Positions 46,696 to 55,355 of a DNA stretch of 64,000 nt are shown here, piece by piece. Source of the stretch: Naasia sp. SYSU D00948 (GTDB taxonomy: Bacteria > Actinomycetota > Actinomycetes > Actinomycetales > Microbacteriaceae). The first letter of the stretch is position 1; each line of letters starts with the position of its first letter. The stretch spans positions 1,178,001 through 1,242,000 of the forward strand of contig NZ_JAFMTA010000001.1 of assembly GCF_017916515.1 (NCBI RefSeq), in the 5' to 3' direction. The notes below the pieces were generated by a model. That model was given only the letters and a program-made list of their open reading frames with translations, did not search any database and was not told where the DNA came from. Both the position numbers and the translations under genes were made by a program.

Positions 46696-47723
46696 CGGGC
46701 GGCGGCCTGGAGGGCCTCGAGGGGGACGGCTCCGGCGAGAGCGCGGCCGTCGGAGGTCAGGAGCACCGTCACGAGCGTGGTCTGGAGCGCTCGGCCCTCC
46801 GGAACCGCGGTCGTGAGCTGTTCGAGGAGGGTGCGCTGCTCGTAGTCGGCCGCGCCCAGCACGTCGGCGGGGAGCTCGACCACGGTGTCCCACCCGCTCC
46901 CGGTCACGACGACGTCCGGCATCCCGTACGCGTAATGGCTGCGGCCGAAACCCCCTCCGATCTCCTCGACAGTCGCGCCCTCGGGCGGCGTGAAGGCGAA
47001 CACGTCCGGAGCGGGCACGCCGAAGTCGATGTCGGTGAAGGCGAGCGTGAAGGCGTCCTGCTCCTGGCCCTGGGGATCGACGGAGACCTTCAGGGGGAGC
47101 CCGGTCTCCGCGTCGACGGACACCGTCACGTCGCCGATCAGGGTCTCCGCGCTTCTCGGGGTCAGCACGAGGTCGTAGACGTCGCGTCCCGCGACGCGAT
47201 CGCCGCTGTCGACGGTGACCTCCGTCGAGGAGTCGATGCGGTCGAGGAACGACTGCGCGAGCTCGGCAGGGGTGGGAACGCTGCCCGGAGCCCGGTCATG
47301 CGCCGGCAGCGTCAGGTGTGCCGCCTCGTTCTCCTGGGAGTCGTAGAGCCACACGTCGCTCCCGTTGCGGATGACGTCCCGCTCGGCGAGGCGGTCGAGG
47401 ACCTGGACGCGCTGGCCGCCGGCTCCGTCGGAGTAGACGCGAGCCGTGTGGGAGGCGGTGAGGAGCTCGACGATCGACGACGACGAGCGGACCCCACCGC
47501 CCACGCCGCTCGTCGGGAGCTCAGGCAGCCCGAGCTCGGAGCTCTGGTCGATCGTGCCGGAGAAGGCGGTGTCGGAGCCGCCGGCGATGAGTTCGAGGAT
47601 CTCTCCGGGTGCCCTGTCCGGCAGCCCGGAGTCCGAACCGGCGATGGCGGGCACAGCGACCGCGCCGGCGGCCACGAGAACCGCGACTCCCGCCGTGGGC
47701 AGCCAGTGCAGGGCATTGCGCAT
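46692..47723 (-). CDS. Exported LolA-like protein
   Basis: 343 residues with a signal peptide (WLPTAGVAVLVAAGAVAVPAIAG) lacking a lipobox Cys. The mature part has a LolA/LppX-like beta barrel pattern (SGTIDQSSELGLPELP; VSVDAETGLPLKVSVDPQG; FAFTPPEGATVEEIG). Such proteins bind hydrophobic groups. It heads a three-gene unit with the ABC exporter, suggesting capture and export of a lipid-like molecule across the envelope; this is inference. Confidence 0.75.
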   Translation of the reverse strand: MRNALHWLPTAGVAVLVAAGAVAVPAIAGSDSGLPDRAPGEILELIAGGSDTAFSGTIDQSSELGLPELPTSGVGGGVRSSSSIVELLTASHTARVYSDGAGGQRVQVLDRLAERDVIRNGSDVWLYDSQENEAAHLTLPAHDRAPGSVPTPAELAQSFLDRIDSSTEVTVDSGDRVAGRDVYDLVLTPRSAETLIGDVTVSVDAETGLPLKVSVDPQGQEQDAFTLAFTDIDFGVPAPDVFAFTPPEGATVEEIGGGFGRSHYAYGMPDVVVTGSGWDTVVELPADVLGAADYEQRTLLEQLTTAVPEGRALQTTLVTVLLTSDGRALAGAVPLEALQAAAR

Positions 47724-47791
47724 GTGACGACCTCGCCTTTCCAGGTGGCGCTGATGCTACGCCCCCCGACCAGGAAGATCCCGGGAAGAAC

Positions 47792-47820
47792 GAAGGGCCC
47801 CGGCGATGCCGAGGCCCTTC
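47792..47820 (-). terminator. Terminator of the CwsA-position gene
   Basis: GAAGGGCC (47792-47799) pairs with GGCCCTTC (47813-47820), with an inner CGGC/GCCG stem, 15 bases after the gene's stop. TTCGTTCTTCCC follows on the minus strand. Confidence 0.75.
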
Positions 47821-47834
47821 AGTCGTCTGTCCGG

Positions 47835-48446
47835 TCAGTCCGCGACAGTCGGAGGAACATCCGTCGGAGGAACATCCGCCGGGTTCGTGGTACCCGTGGC
47901 CTCGGGCTCGTCGTCCGCGATCCACAGGTCGTCGTCGGCACGGAAGGTCTGCCATGCGGCGTAGCCGATGCCGGCCAGCGCCACCGCCCCGATCCCGACG
48001 AGGGCGAAGGTGCCGGCCCCCGGGCCGGTCTTCTTCGGCGGCTCAGGGGCCTTGGCGAGCGAAGCCGAGAACGTCTTGAGCTTGTTCTGCAGGGCCTCGC
48101 TGTCGAACCGGGAGCTCAGGGCCTTCGACATCTGCAGCACGGAGAGGGCGGACGCGGCCACCCCGGTGAGCGCGGGAAGCACTTCCCCGACGACCTTCGC
48201 GCGCGCCCCGGTCGCCGCCGTCCGGCCCACGAGGAGCCCCCGGTCCACGCTGGGCTTGAGGCGCGTCTCGTAGGTCGACAGCACGCGGGGAACGACCTGC
48301 TCCTGGTTGAGGAGGGTCGCCTGCTTGCGGGCCTGACGGAGCAGGGTCGACGCGTGCTCGAGCACAGCCTGCTGCTCCTGCCACAGCCCCTCGGCGTTGC
48401 TGCGCAGCTTGCGCAGTTCCCTCTTGCGCTTGCGGGAGAGCTTCAT
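47835..48446 (-). CDS. One-pass membrane protein in the cwsA position
   Basis: 203 residues: a very basic start (MKLSRKRKRELRKLR), a long helical region (about 15-125), one transmembrane helix near 146-166 and a short acidic, Pro/Thr-rich end repeating VPPTD. ATG 48446 follows AGGAGG. I do not recognise a domain. In mycobacteria the cell-wall factor CwsA, also one-pass with a helical cytosolic part, occupies this slot before ppiA on the opposite strand. Position and topology agree, sequence similarity is weak by eye. Confidence 0.6.
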   Translation of the reverse strand: MKLSRKRKRELRKLRSNAEGLWQEQQAVLEHASTLLRQARKQATLLNQEQVVPRVLSTYETRLKPSVDRGLLVGRTAATGARAKVVGEVLPALTGVAASALSVLQMSKALSSRFDSEALQNKLKTFSASLAKAPEPPKKTGPGAGTFALVGIGAVALAGIGYAAWQTFRADDDLWIADDEPEATGTTNPADVPPTDVPPTVAD

Positions 48447-48546
48447 GTCCTGCCTCCTAATGGGTCGATCGCGGGTTTCTCCATCTTGCCACCATGACTC
48501 CTGGGAGCGCCCCGGGTGATTTTCCCCGGCGGAATAGGATCGGAGC

Positions 48547-49083
48547 ATGATCCAGCACACCGCTGTCGCGACTCTCCACACCACCCAGGGCGACATCCGA
48601 GTCAACCTGTTCGGGAACCAGGCGCCGAAGACGGTGCGCAACTTCATCGGCCTCGCCACGGGTGAGACCGAGTGGACGGATCCCCGCACCGGGAAGAAGG
48701 GCTCGGGCCCGCTCTACACGAACGTTCCCTTCCACCGCATCATCCCGGGCTTCATGATCCAGGGCGGCGACCCGACCGGGACCGGCATGGGCGGCCCCGG
48801 CTACGAGTTCGACGACGAGATCTCGCCCGACCTCGACTTCACCCAGCCCTACATCCTCGCCATGGCGAACGCCGGCAAGCGCGGCGGACGGGGGACCAAC
48901 GGCTCCCAGTTCTTCATCACCACGGGCGCGACGACCTGGCTGCAGGGCGCGCACACCATCTTCGGTGTCGTGGCGGACGACGAGTCGCGGGCGGTCGTCG
49001 ACAAGCTCGGCTCCGTGCCCACCGATCGTCGCGACCGGCCGGTGGAGGAGCAGGTCCTCACCGGCGTCACCATCGAACGGTGA
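48547..49083 (+). CDS. ppiA: Peptidyl-prolyl cis-trans isomerase, cyclophilin type
   Basis: 178 residues: FHRIIPGFMIQGGDPTGTGMGGPGYEF and NGSQFFITTGATTWLQGAHTIFGVV are the cyclophilin core with the catalytic Arg in FHRI. Cytosolic, no signal peptide. It speeds proline isomerisation. ATG 48547 lies 6 bases after a TAGGAT box with no ribosome site, so it is probably leaderless. It overlaps the rhomboid gene (GTGA). Confidence 0.95.
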   Translation: MIQHTAVATLHTTQGDIRVNLFGNQAPKTVRNFIGLATGETEWTDPRTGKKGSGPLYTNVPFHRIIPGFMIQGGDPTGTGMGGPGYEFDDEISPDLDFTQPYILAMANAGKRGGRGTNGSQFFITTGATTWLQGAHTIFGVVADDESRAVVDKLGSVPTDRRDRPVEEQVLTGVTIER

Positions 49084-49793
49084 GCTTCCTCCGCGGGCCC
49101 CGCGGAAACGCATGGCGGCGTCTCCGCACCACGGTGGCGCCGTCGGTCACCTATGTGATCATCACGATCACCCTGCTGGTGTTCCTCGTCCAGCTCCTGC
49201 CGGGCTCGCCGGTCACGGACGCGCTCCTGTACGCGCCCGCGTACTCCCTGCCGGCATCGGGCTTTCCGTTCGAGCCGTGGCGGATGCTCACGGTGGCGCT
49301 CGTGCACTCGCCGGGGCTGCTGCTGCACATCCTCTTCAACATGCTCGCGCTGTGGATGTTCGGGCAGCAGCTGGAGTCGGCGGTGGGAGCCTGGCGGTTC
49401 CTCGTCATCTACGTGCTCTCGACCCTGGGCGGCTCCATCGCGGTCCTCTATCTGGGGAGTCCGTTCCAGGGAGTCGTGGGCGCGTCGGGAGCGGTCTTCG
49501 GGCTCCTCGGCGCCTTCTTCATCGTCGCGCGGAAGCTCGGCGCCAACACCGCCGGGATCGTGATCCTCATCGCGCTCAACCTCGGGATCGGGTTCTTCTT
49601 CCGCTCGATCTCCTGGCAGGCGCACGTCGGCGGGCTGCTCGCGGGCATGCTCGTGGCCTTCGTGATCGTCGAGACGCGCCGTCGTGCCCAGCAGCGGCGC
49701 CAGTACGCGCTCCTCGGCGGCGTCACCGCTCTGCTGCTGCTCGCGGCGCTGCTGCCGGCCCTTGTACCCGGGATCGCGGGAAGGATCGGCTAG
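49080..49793 (+). CDS. Rhomboid family intramembrane serine protease
   Basis: 237 residues with six to seven membrane segments. It has the catalytic Ser in GASGAVFG and His in QAHVGGLLAG, the active dyad, plus the WRMLTVALVHS and HILFNMLALW motifs. It cleaves substrates within the membrane. GTG 49080 overlaps the ppiA stop. Its substrate is unknown. Confidence 0.9.
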   Translation: MSFLRGPRGNAWRRLRTTVAPSVTYVIITITLLVFLVQLLPGSPVTDALLYAPAYSLPASGFPFEPWRMLTVALVHSPGLLLHILFNMLALWMFGQQLESAVGAWRFLVIYVLSTLGGSIAVLYLGSPFQGVVGASGAVFGLLGAFFIVARKLGANTAGIVILIALNLGIGFFFRSISWQAHVGGLLAGMLVAFVIVETRRRAQQRRQYALLGGVTALLLLAALLPALVPGIAGRIG

Positions 49794-49802
49794 TTATCCA
49801 CA
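49794..49802. other. Perfect DnaA box downstream of the rhomboid gene
   Basis: TTATCCACA, the ideal DnaA box, lies directly after the rhomboid TAG, 14.3 kb from oriC. A further TGTGCAGAA follows. It may titrate DnaA or control the next gene. Confidence 0.5.
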
Positions 49803-49907
49803 GCGATTCCACACTGTGCAGAACTACACAGCTGTAATTGCCGAGTGACCAGCCGATTTCTTCCACCTTGTACCCCGGACGGGGACTGACGGAGAGGACG
49901 ACCGCCA

Positions 49908-50783
49908 ATGCCGAATCTCGGCCTGCTGTTCGATGTCGACGGGCCGCTCGCGAGCCCCATCACGAGGACGGTCGCGATCCCCGAGATCCTGGCCGATCTC
50001 GTCGCGCTCACGGCCGCCGGAGTGCCGATCGCCTTCATCACCGGCCGGTCCGACGCCTTCGTCCGCGAGCAGCTGCTGGGACCGCTGCACGCGGCCGGAC
50101 TGCCCGATGCGCTGAGCGGCGAGCGGGCCAGGATGTTCGGCGTCTTCGAGAAGGGCGCCGCGTGGGCGCCGATCACCGCGGACGGGCTCGGCGACCTCAC
50201 CGTGGACGAGCAGCTCGCGCTTCCGGAGCCGGTCGTCCGCGGCGTCCGGGAGCTGGTGGAGCAGCGGTTCGCCGACACCATGTTCTTCGACGACACCAAG
50301 CGCGCGATGGTCTCGGTGGAGCAGCGCACCGACGTCCCCTCCGACCGCTATCACGCGGCCCAGGCGCAGTTCAACGAGGCCGTCTTCGCGCTCGCCGCGG
50401 ACGCCGGCATCGGCATCCGGTGGGACGACCGCGCCGTCCCCGACGAGCGGGGGGAGACGCCCTACCGGATCGACCCGACGATCATCTCCACCGACGTCGA
50501 GTCGGTGCTGCTCGACAAGGACCGCGGCGCCCAGCGGGCGGTCGAGTACTTCGAGGAGCTCGGCGAGCTGCCGAGGCGCTGGCGCACCATCGGGGACTCA
50601 CGGAGCGACTACAAGATGGCCGACTATCTCGACGGGGCGGGCTTCGAGGTCGCGCACGTCGACGTGCGGCCGAGCGACGGGGTGCTCGACAAGCCGTACC
50701 AGGTCATCACGATCGGCGACGCCATCCACGACGAGGCGGGAGCGCGGTTCCTCGCGCACTGGGTGCACGAGCTGAAGGCGTGA
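49908..50783 (+). CDS. HAD-superfamily protein
   Basis: 291 residues with the HAD nucleophile motif FDVDGPL (Asp9, Asp11), motif II ITGRS, and a late GDAIHDEAG acid motif. TIGDSRSDYKMADYL recalls the phosphatase motif III-IV of trehalose-phosphate/sucrose-phosphate-type HADs. It probably removes phosphate from a small molecule; the substrate is not evident. It follows a gap with a perfect DnaA box and converges on crgA. Confidence 0.7.
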   Translation: MPNLGLLFDVDGPLASPITRTVAIPEILADLVALTAAGVPIAFITGRSDAFVREQLLGPLHAAGLPDALSGERARMFGVFEKGAAWAPITADGLGDLTVDEQLALPEPVVRGVRELVEQRFADTMFFDDTKRAMVSVEQRTDVPSDRYHAAQAQFNEAVFALAADAGIGIRWDDRAVPDERGETPYRIDPTIISTDVESVLLDKDRGAQRAVEYFEELGELPRRWRTIGDSRSDYKMADYLDGAGFEVAHVDVRPSDGVLDKPYQVITIGDAIHDEAGARFLAHWVHELKA

Positions 50784-50790
50784 GGAGCGG

Positions 50791-51027
50791 CTAGCGCCAG
50801 CGAGTCGTCATCAGGAACCCGATGAACGCGATCCCGAATCCGATGAGGATGTTCCAGCTCTGCAGGTCCGGAATGGGCAGCGTGCCCTGGCTCACGTAGA
50901 AGACGATGATCCAGGCGAGCCCCACCAGCATGAAGCCGAACATGACCGGCTTGAACCAGACGGGGTTCGGCGCCTCGCCGCCGCGCTCGTCGGCGCGCGG
51001 CTCGTCTCGGACGCGGGGTCGTGCCAT
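50791..51027 (-). CDS. crgA: Cell division protein CrgA
   Basis: 78 residues: a charged N terminus, then NPVWFKPVMFGFMLVGLAWIIVFY and a second membrane helix ending in MTTRWR, the CrgA family (two helices). It recruits and times septal peptidoglycan enzymes. ATG at 51027 lies 7 bases after a TAGACT box on the minus strand, so leaderless. Divergent from the amidotransferase gene. Confidence 0.93.
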   Translation of the reverse strand: MARPRVRDEPRADERGGEAPNPVWFKPVMFGFMLVGLAWIIVFYVSQGTLPIPDLQSWNILIGFGIAFIGFLMTTRWR

Positions 51028-51101
51028 GCGGGGAAGTCTAGCAAGCGGTGCCGGGCTCACCTGACGCGGCCGCGCCACCGAAGTGGGAGACTGTACTGGC
51101 C

Positions 51102-51746
51102 ATGACGCGGATTCTCGTGATCGACAACTACGACAGCTTCGTCTACACGCTCGACGGCTACCTCAAGCAGCTCGGCGCCGAGACGGAGGTCGTTCGCAAC
51201 GACGCCATCGCCGAGGAGGAGCTGGCGGACCGCCTGGACGACTACGACGGCGTCCTCCTCTCGCCGGGTCCGGGCAAGCCGGCGGACGCGGGCGTCTCGG
51301 TGCCTGCTGTCGGCGTGGCGCTCGAGCGCGGGAAGCCGCTCCTCGGGGTGTGCCTCGGTCACCAGGCCATCGCCGAGAGCTTCGGCGCGGTGGTGACGAA
51401 CGCCGAGGAGCTCATGCACGGCAAGACGTCGGCCATCGAGCACGACGGCAGCTCCTTCTACGCCGGCGTTCCGCAGCCCTTCACCGCGACCCGGTACCAC
51501 TCCCTCGCCGTCGTCGACGGCACCGTGCCCGCCGACCTCGTGGTCACGTCCCGCACGGTGGGCGGCGTGATCATGGGTCTCCGCCACGTCGAGGCGCCGG
51601 TGTACGGCGTCCAGTTCCACCCGGAATCCGTCCTCACGGAGGGCGGCTACCGGATGCTCGGCAACTGGCTCGGCGTCGTGGGCCTGCAGGAGGCGCCCGA
51701 GCTCGCGAAGAGCCTCCACCCTCTGCTGTCGGCCCGGCACGCCTGA
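51102..51746 (+). CDS. Glutamine amidotransferase, anthranilate/aminodeoxychorismate synthase component II
   Basis: 214 residues with the class I triad: Cys84 in GVCLGHQAIAE, His and Glu in FHPESVLT. MTRILVIDNYDSFVYTLDGYL is the usual TrpG/PabA start. It supplies ammonia from Gln to TrpE or PabB. No partner gene is near, so it may serve both. The place beside crgA and the kinase operon is conserved (Rv0013 position). Confidence 0.92.
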   Translation: MTRILVIDNYDSFVYTLDGYLKQLGAETEVVRNDAIAEEELADRLDDYDGVLLSPGPGKPADAGVSVPAVGVALERGKPLLGVCLGHQAIAESFGAVVTNAEELMHGKTSAIEHDGSSFYAGVPQPFTATRYHSLAVVDGTVPADLVVTSRTVGGVIMGLRHVEAPVYGVQFHPESVLTEGGYRMLGNWLGVVGLQEAPELAKSLHPLLSARHA

Positions 51747-51801
51747 GCCGGAGCTCTGCGCCTGAGCCGGCGCTGCAGGGCGGAGCCCAGCCGGAGAGGG
51801 C

Positions 51802-53559
51802 CTACTCCTCGGCCGGCTCCTCGATGGGCAGGTTGCAGTAGGTGAGCGTCACCACGGAGCCCTGCGGCACGGTCCCGGGCGCCAGCGACTGGGTGAGGAC
51901 CAGGTCGGAGGACTCCGTGCAGTTCGTGGTCGCCTCGATGCTGACCCGCAGCAGGAGCTCGGGACCCTCGAGGAGGGAGCGGGCCTGCGCGATCGGGATG
52001 TTCCGGACGTCGGGCATCTCCACGCTGCCGTCGGAGACCACGACGTTGACGGTCGTCCCCTCGGGCACCTGCGTCCCGACGGCGGGGTCGGTGCGGAGGA
52101 CGGAGCCCTCCGGGACCGTGGGGGAGTGCTCCCGGGTGATCGCCCCGACGACGAACTTCGACTTGCCGAGGAGCTCGACCGCCGCTCCCTGATCGAGGCC
52201 CACCACGCTCGGCACGGTGGACTGCGTGGGGCCGCTGGAGACCCAGACGTCGATCGTCGTGTCCGGGGACACGATCGTGCCGGGACCCGGGTCCGTGCGG
52301 ATCACCTGGTCGATGGCGTAGAGGTTGCTGGGCTCGGTGCGCTTGACCGCCTGGATCTGCAGCTTCTCGAGCTGGGCGACGGCGTCGTTGTAGGCCTGCC
52401 CCGTCAGCACCGGCACCTCGCGGGACACGGTGGGCAGCGCCTGATTGGGCGTGAGGGTGAACACCCAGATGACGACCGAGACGACGATCACCGCGACGCT
52501 GAGGATGCCGGCCCAGATCCAGACGGCCGGTGGGCGGGTCTGGGTCCGCACGAGGGTGTCGTCGTCCATCGCCAGCTGCTTGAGCGCCGGGTTCGCGGCG
52601 ATGGGGTCGGCGGGCTCGGGCGCGAACAGGCCCGCGGACGCGTCCGGCGCGGGATGGCGGCGGGTGGGCACCTGCCCCGCGGCCGCCGTGGCCACGTCCT
52701 CGCGGAACTCCGCGGCGCTCTGGTAGCGGGCCAGGCGGTCCTTGGTGAGGGCCTGGAGCGTGACGGCGTCCAGGGCCGGGGAGACCTTCGGGTTGAACGA
52801 GCTCGGCGTGGGCGGCGTCTCGCTCACGTGCTGGTAGGCCACCGAGACCGCGGTGTCGCCGCGGAACGGCGGACGCCCGGTGAGCATCTCGAAGAGGACG
52901 ACGCCGGTCGAGTAGAGGTCGGTCCGCGCGTCCACCGTCTCGCCGCGCGCCTGCTCAGGGGAGAAGTACTGGGCGGTGCCGAGGATGGCGGTCGTCTGCG
53001 CGACCGTCGCCGAGGAGTCGGAGATGGCGCGCGCGATGCCGAAGTCCATCACCTTCACCTGGCCGGTGCGGGTGATCATGATGTTGCCCGGCTTGATGTC
53101 CCGGTGGACGACGCCGGCGCGGTGGGAGTACTCGAGCGCGGTCAGGATCCCGTCCACGATGTGGATGGCCTCGGCGGGCTCGAGCGGACCCATCGCGATG
53201 ATGTCCTTGAGGAGCTTCCCGTCCACGTACTCCATGACGATGAACGGCTGCGGCGTCTCCACCCCGTGGGCGTCGCGGACGATCTCCTCGCCCGCGTCGA
53301 AGACCCGGACGATCGTGGGGTGGGCCATGCGCGCCGCGGACTGCGCCTCCTGGCGGAAGCGCGTGCGGAACGCGGGGTCGTTCGCGAGCGACGACTTCAG
53401 CAGCTTGATGGCCACCGTCCGCCCGAGGCGGGTGTCCGTGCCGAGGTGGACGTCGGCCATGCCGCCCCGCCCGAGCAGGGATCCGATCTGGTACCGCCCG
53501 GCGAGCATCCGCCGGGTGTCGGCCCCCGGCCGGGTGGTGGGTCCGGTCGAGGTCGTCAT
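51802..53559 (-). CDS. pknB: Ser/Thr protein kinase PknB with PASTA domains
   Basis: 585 residues. Kinase domain (about 22-290): GRGGMADVHLG, VAIKLL, HRDIKPGNIM, DFGIAR and activation-loop Thr residues (SATVAQTTAILGTAQYFSPEQ). A transmembrane helix (WIWAGILSVAVIVVSVVIWVF, one residue stretch near 367-387) and three PASTA repeats (from about 400) follow; mycobacterial PknB has four. It senses muropeptides and controls wall synthesis. It overlaps the pknA stop (ATGA) and ends the operon. Confidence 0.95.
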   Translation of the reverse strand: MTTSTGPTTRPGADTRRMLAGRYQIGSLLGRGGMADVHLGTDTRLGRTVAIKLLKSSLANDPAFRTRFRQEAQSAARMAHPTIVRVFDAGEEIVRDAHGVETPQPFIVMEYVDGKLLKDIIAMGPLEPAEAIHIVDGILTALEYSHRAGVVHRDIKPGNIMITRTGQVKVMDFGIARAISDSSATVAQTTAILGTAQYFSPEQARGETVDARTDLYSTGVVLFEMLTGRPPFRGDTAVSVAYQHVSETPPTPSSFNPKVSPALDAVTLQALTKDRLARYQSAAEFREDVATAAAGQVPTRRHPAPDASAGLFAPEPADPIAANPALKQLAMDDDTLVRTQTRPPAVWIWAGILSVAVIVVSVVIWVFTLTPNQALPTVSREVPVLTGQAYNDAVAQLEKLQIQAVKRTEPSNLYAIDQVIRTDPGPGTIVSPDTTIDVWVSSGPTQSTVPSVVGLDQGAAVELLGKSKFVVGAITREHSPTVPEGSVLRTDPAVGTQVPEGTTVNVVVSDGSVEMPDVRNIPIAQARSLLEGPELLLRVSIEATTNCTESSDLVLTQSLAPGTVPQGSVVTLTYCNLPIEEPAEE

Positions 53560-55355
53560 TGCCCGTTGCCCGTGCCCTGTCCCTGGCCCTCGCCGTTGTC
53601 GTCGTCCTCGGATTCCGGCGGGGCGACCGCGATCGCGAGGTTGCCGGACGGGTCCGAGTTCCGCGAGCCGCAGTAGGCGACGTAGTTGACGGTGATCTCG
53701 CCAGGACCGGTCGGAGCGGTGATGACGTTGTAGTTCGTCTGCCCGGCGCCCAGCGAGAAGCTGCCGTTGCTCGCGGGATCGGCCCCCGCGATGTTGATCG
53801 TGTATCCGCTCAGGGACGTGCCGGCCGGGCAGGACGTGTAGGCGGGCCAGCTCACGTTGATCCCCGTCGCCCCGGACGGCACCGGCGCCGAGGGGGACTG
53901 CAGCGTCGGCGTGGCCGGGGCGGGGATCGGCGCGAGCGCTCCGAAGTAGGTGACGGTCACGGTGGTGCCGGGCTGCAGGTTCCCCTCGGGGTTGAGGTCG
54001 TAGACGATGCCGACCTCCTCCTCGCTCTCCGCGGCGTTGCCCCGGACGGCGTTGACGCTGAGACCCAGGGCCTCGAGCTCCGCGATGACGTCGTCGATGG
54101 GGCGGTCGAGGTAGTCCGCGCGGTCGACGGGGACGGTGTCCGGCGTCGGTGTCGTCGTCGGAGTGGTGGACGGGGTCACGCTCGGCGTCACGGACCCGGT
54201 CGGGCTCGTGGTCACGGGTGCGCCGCCACGGGGATTCAGGAGCAGTCCGAGGAGCACGCCGACGAGCGCGAGCGTCAGCAGGGCGACGAGCACGATGAGC
54301 GGGATCGTCCAGGGGTTCCGCTTGCGCTCCTCCTCCTGGTCGACGGCGACCGCGCCCGTCGCCGCCCCCACGGCGCCCGCGGCGCCGAGTCCGAGACCCG
54401 CGGCGGGGAGCACGGTCGTGGCCGCGGAGGTCGAGGGGCCCGGGGCCGGAAGCAGCTGGGTGGCCGCCTCCGTCGGGGGAAGGACGGACGCCCCGTGCGG
54501 CAGGATCCCGGGCACGGCGGCCGCAGCGGCGTGGATGTCGCCGCGGCGGAGCGCCTGCGCCGCCCGGGCGAGGTTCGCGGCCGAGGCCGGCCGGTCGGAG
54601 GGGCTCTTCGCGATGCAGGACATCACGAGGTTGCGCACCGGCTGAGGGATGCTCGGCGGCAGGTCCGGCGGCGTCTCGTTGATCTGCGCCATCGCGATCG
54701 CGACCTGCGACTCCCCGGTGAAGGGGCGCCGTCCCGCCAGGCACTCGTAGGCGACGATGCCGAGCGAGTAGATGTCGGTCGCCGGCGACGCCGGGTGGCC
54801 GCTCGCCTGCTCGGGCGAGAGGTACTGGACGGTGCCCATGACCTGACCGGTCGCGGTGAGCGGCACCTGGTCGGCGATCCGGGCGATGCCGAAGTCGGTG
54901 ATCTTGACCCGCCCGTCGGGCGTGATCAGGAGGTTGCCGGGCTTGATGTCCCGGTGCACGAGACCCGCGGCGTGCGCCGCCTGGAGCGCCGACGCGGTCT
55001 GGGCGACGATGTCGAGGACGCGATCGGTCGGCAGGTGGTGCTCGCGCTCGAGGATCGAGGAGAGCGCCTCGCCGGGCACGAGCTCCATGACGAGGTAGGC
55101 GCTGCCCTCCTCCTCGCCGTAGTCGTAGACGTTGGCGATGCCCTCGTGGTTCACGAGGGCGGCGTGGCGCGCCTCGGCCCGGAAGCGCTCGAGGAACCCG
55201 GGGTCTCCGAGGTACTCGTCCTTGAGGATCTTGATGGCGACGGTGCGGCCGATGACGCGGTCGGTCGCCTCCCACACCTCGCCCATGCCGCCGATCGCGA
55301 CACGGGAGGAGAGCTGGTAGCGACCGCCGAAGGTGACGCCAGGGACCGGCCTCAT
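53556..55355 (-). CDS. pknA: Ser/Thr protein kinase PknA with PASTA and FN3-like ectodomain
   Basis: 599 residues: kinase domain 1-275 (GGMGEVWEA, HRDIKPGNLL, DFGIARIA, GTVQYLSPEQ), a helix near 352-373, a Thr/Pro stalk, one PASTA domain (about 400-465), an FN3-like domain with two or three Cys, and an acidic Gly/Asn-rich end. Mycobacterial PknA has no PASTA. Being wholly outside, the last domain may bind wall or neighbour proteins. It overlaps both pbpA and pknB by 4 bases. Confidence 0.93.
   Translation of the reverse strand: MRPVPGVTFGGRYQLSSRVAIGGMGEVWEATDRVIGRTVAIKILKDEYLGDPGFLERFRAEARHAALVNHEGIANVYDYGEEEGSAYLVMELVPGEALSSILEREHHLPTDRVLDIVAQTASALQAAHAAGLVHRDIKPGNLLITPDGRVKITDFGIARIADQVPLTATGQVMGTVQYLSPEQASGHPASPATDIYSLGIVAYECLAGRRPFTGESQVAIAMAQINETPPDLPPSIPQPVRNLVMSCIAKSPSDRPASAANLARAAQALRRGDIHAAAAAVPGILPHGASVLPPTEAATQLLPAPGPSTSAATTVLPAAGLGLGAAGAVGAATGAVAVDQEEERKRNPWTIPLIVLVALLTLALVGVLLGLLLNPRGGAPVTTSPTGSVTPSVTPSTTPTTTPTPDTVPVDRADYLDRPIDDVIAELEALGLSVNAVRGNAAESEEEVGIVYDLNPEGNLQPGTTVTVTYFGALAPIPAPATPTLQSPSAPVPSGATGINVSWPAYTSCPAGTSLSGYTINIAGADPASNGSFSLGAGQTNYNVITAPTGPGEITVNYVAYCGSRNSDPSGNLAIAVAPPESEDDDNGEGQGQGTGNGQ

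Noticed and set aside
44566-48446. Integrated island using tRNA-Ala as attachment site
   Set aside because: No integrase, and I found no repeated copy of the tRNA 3' end on the far side of the ABC cassette.
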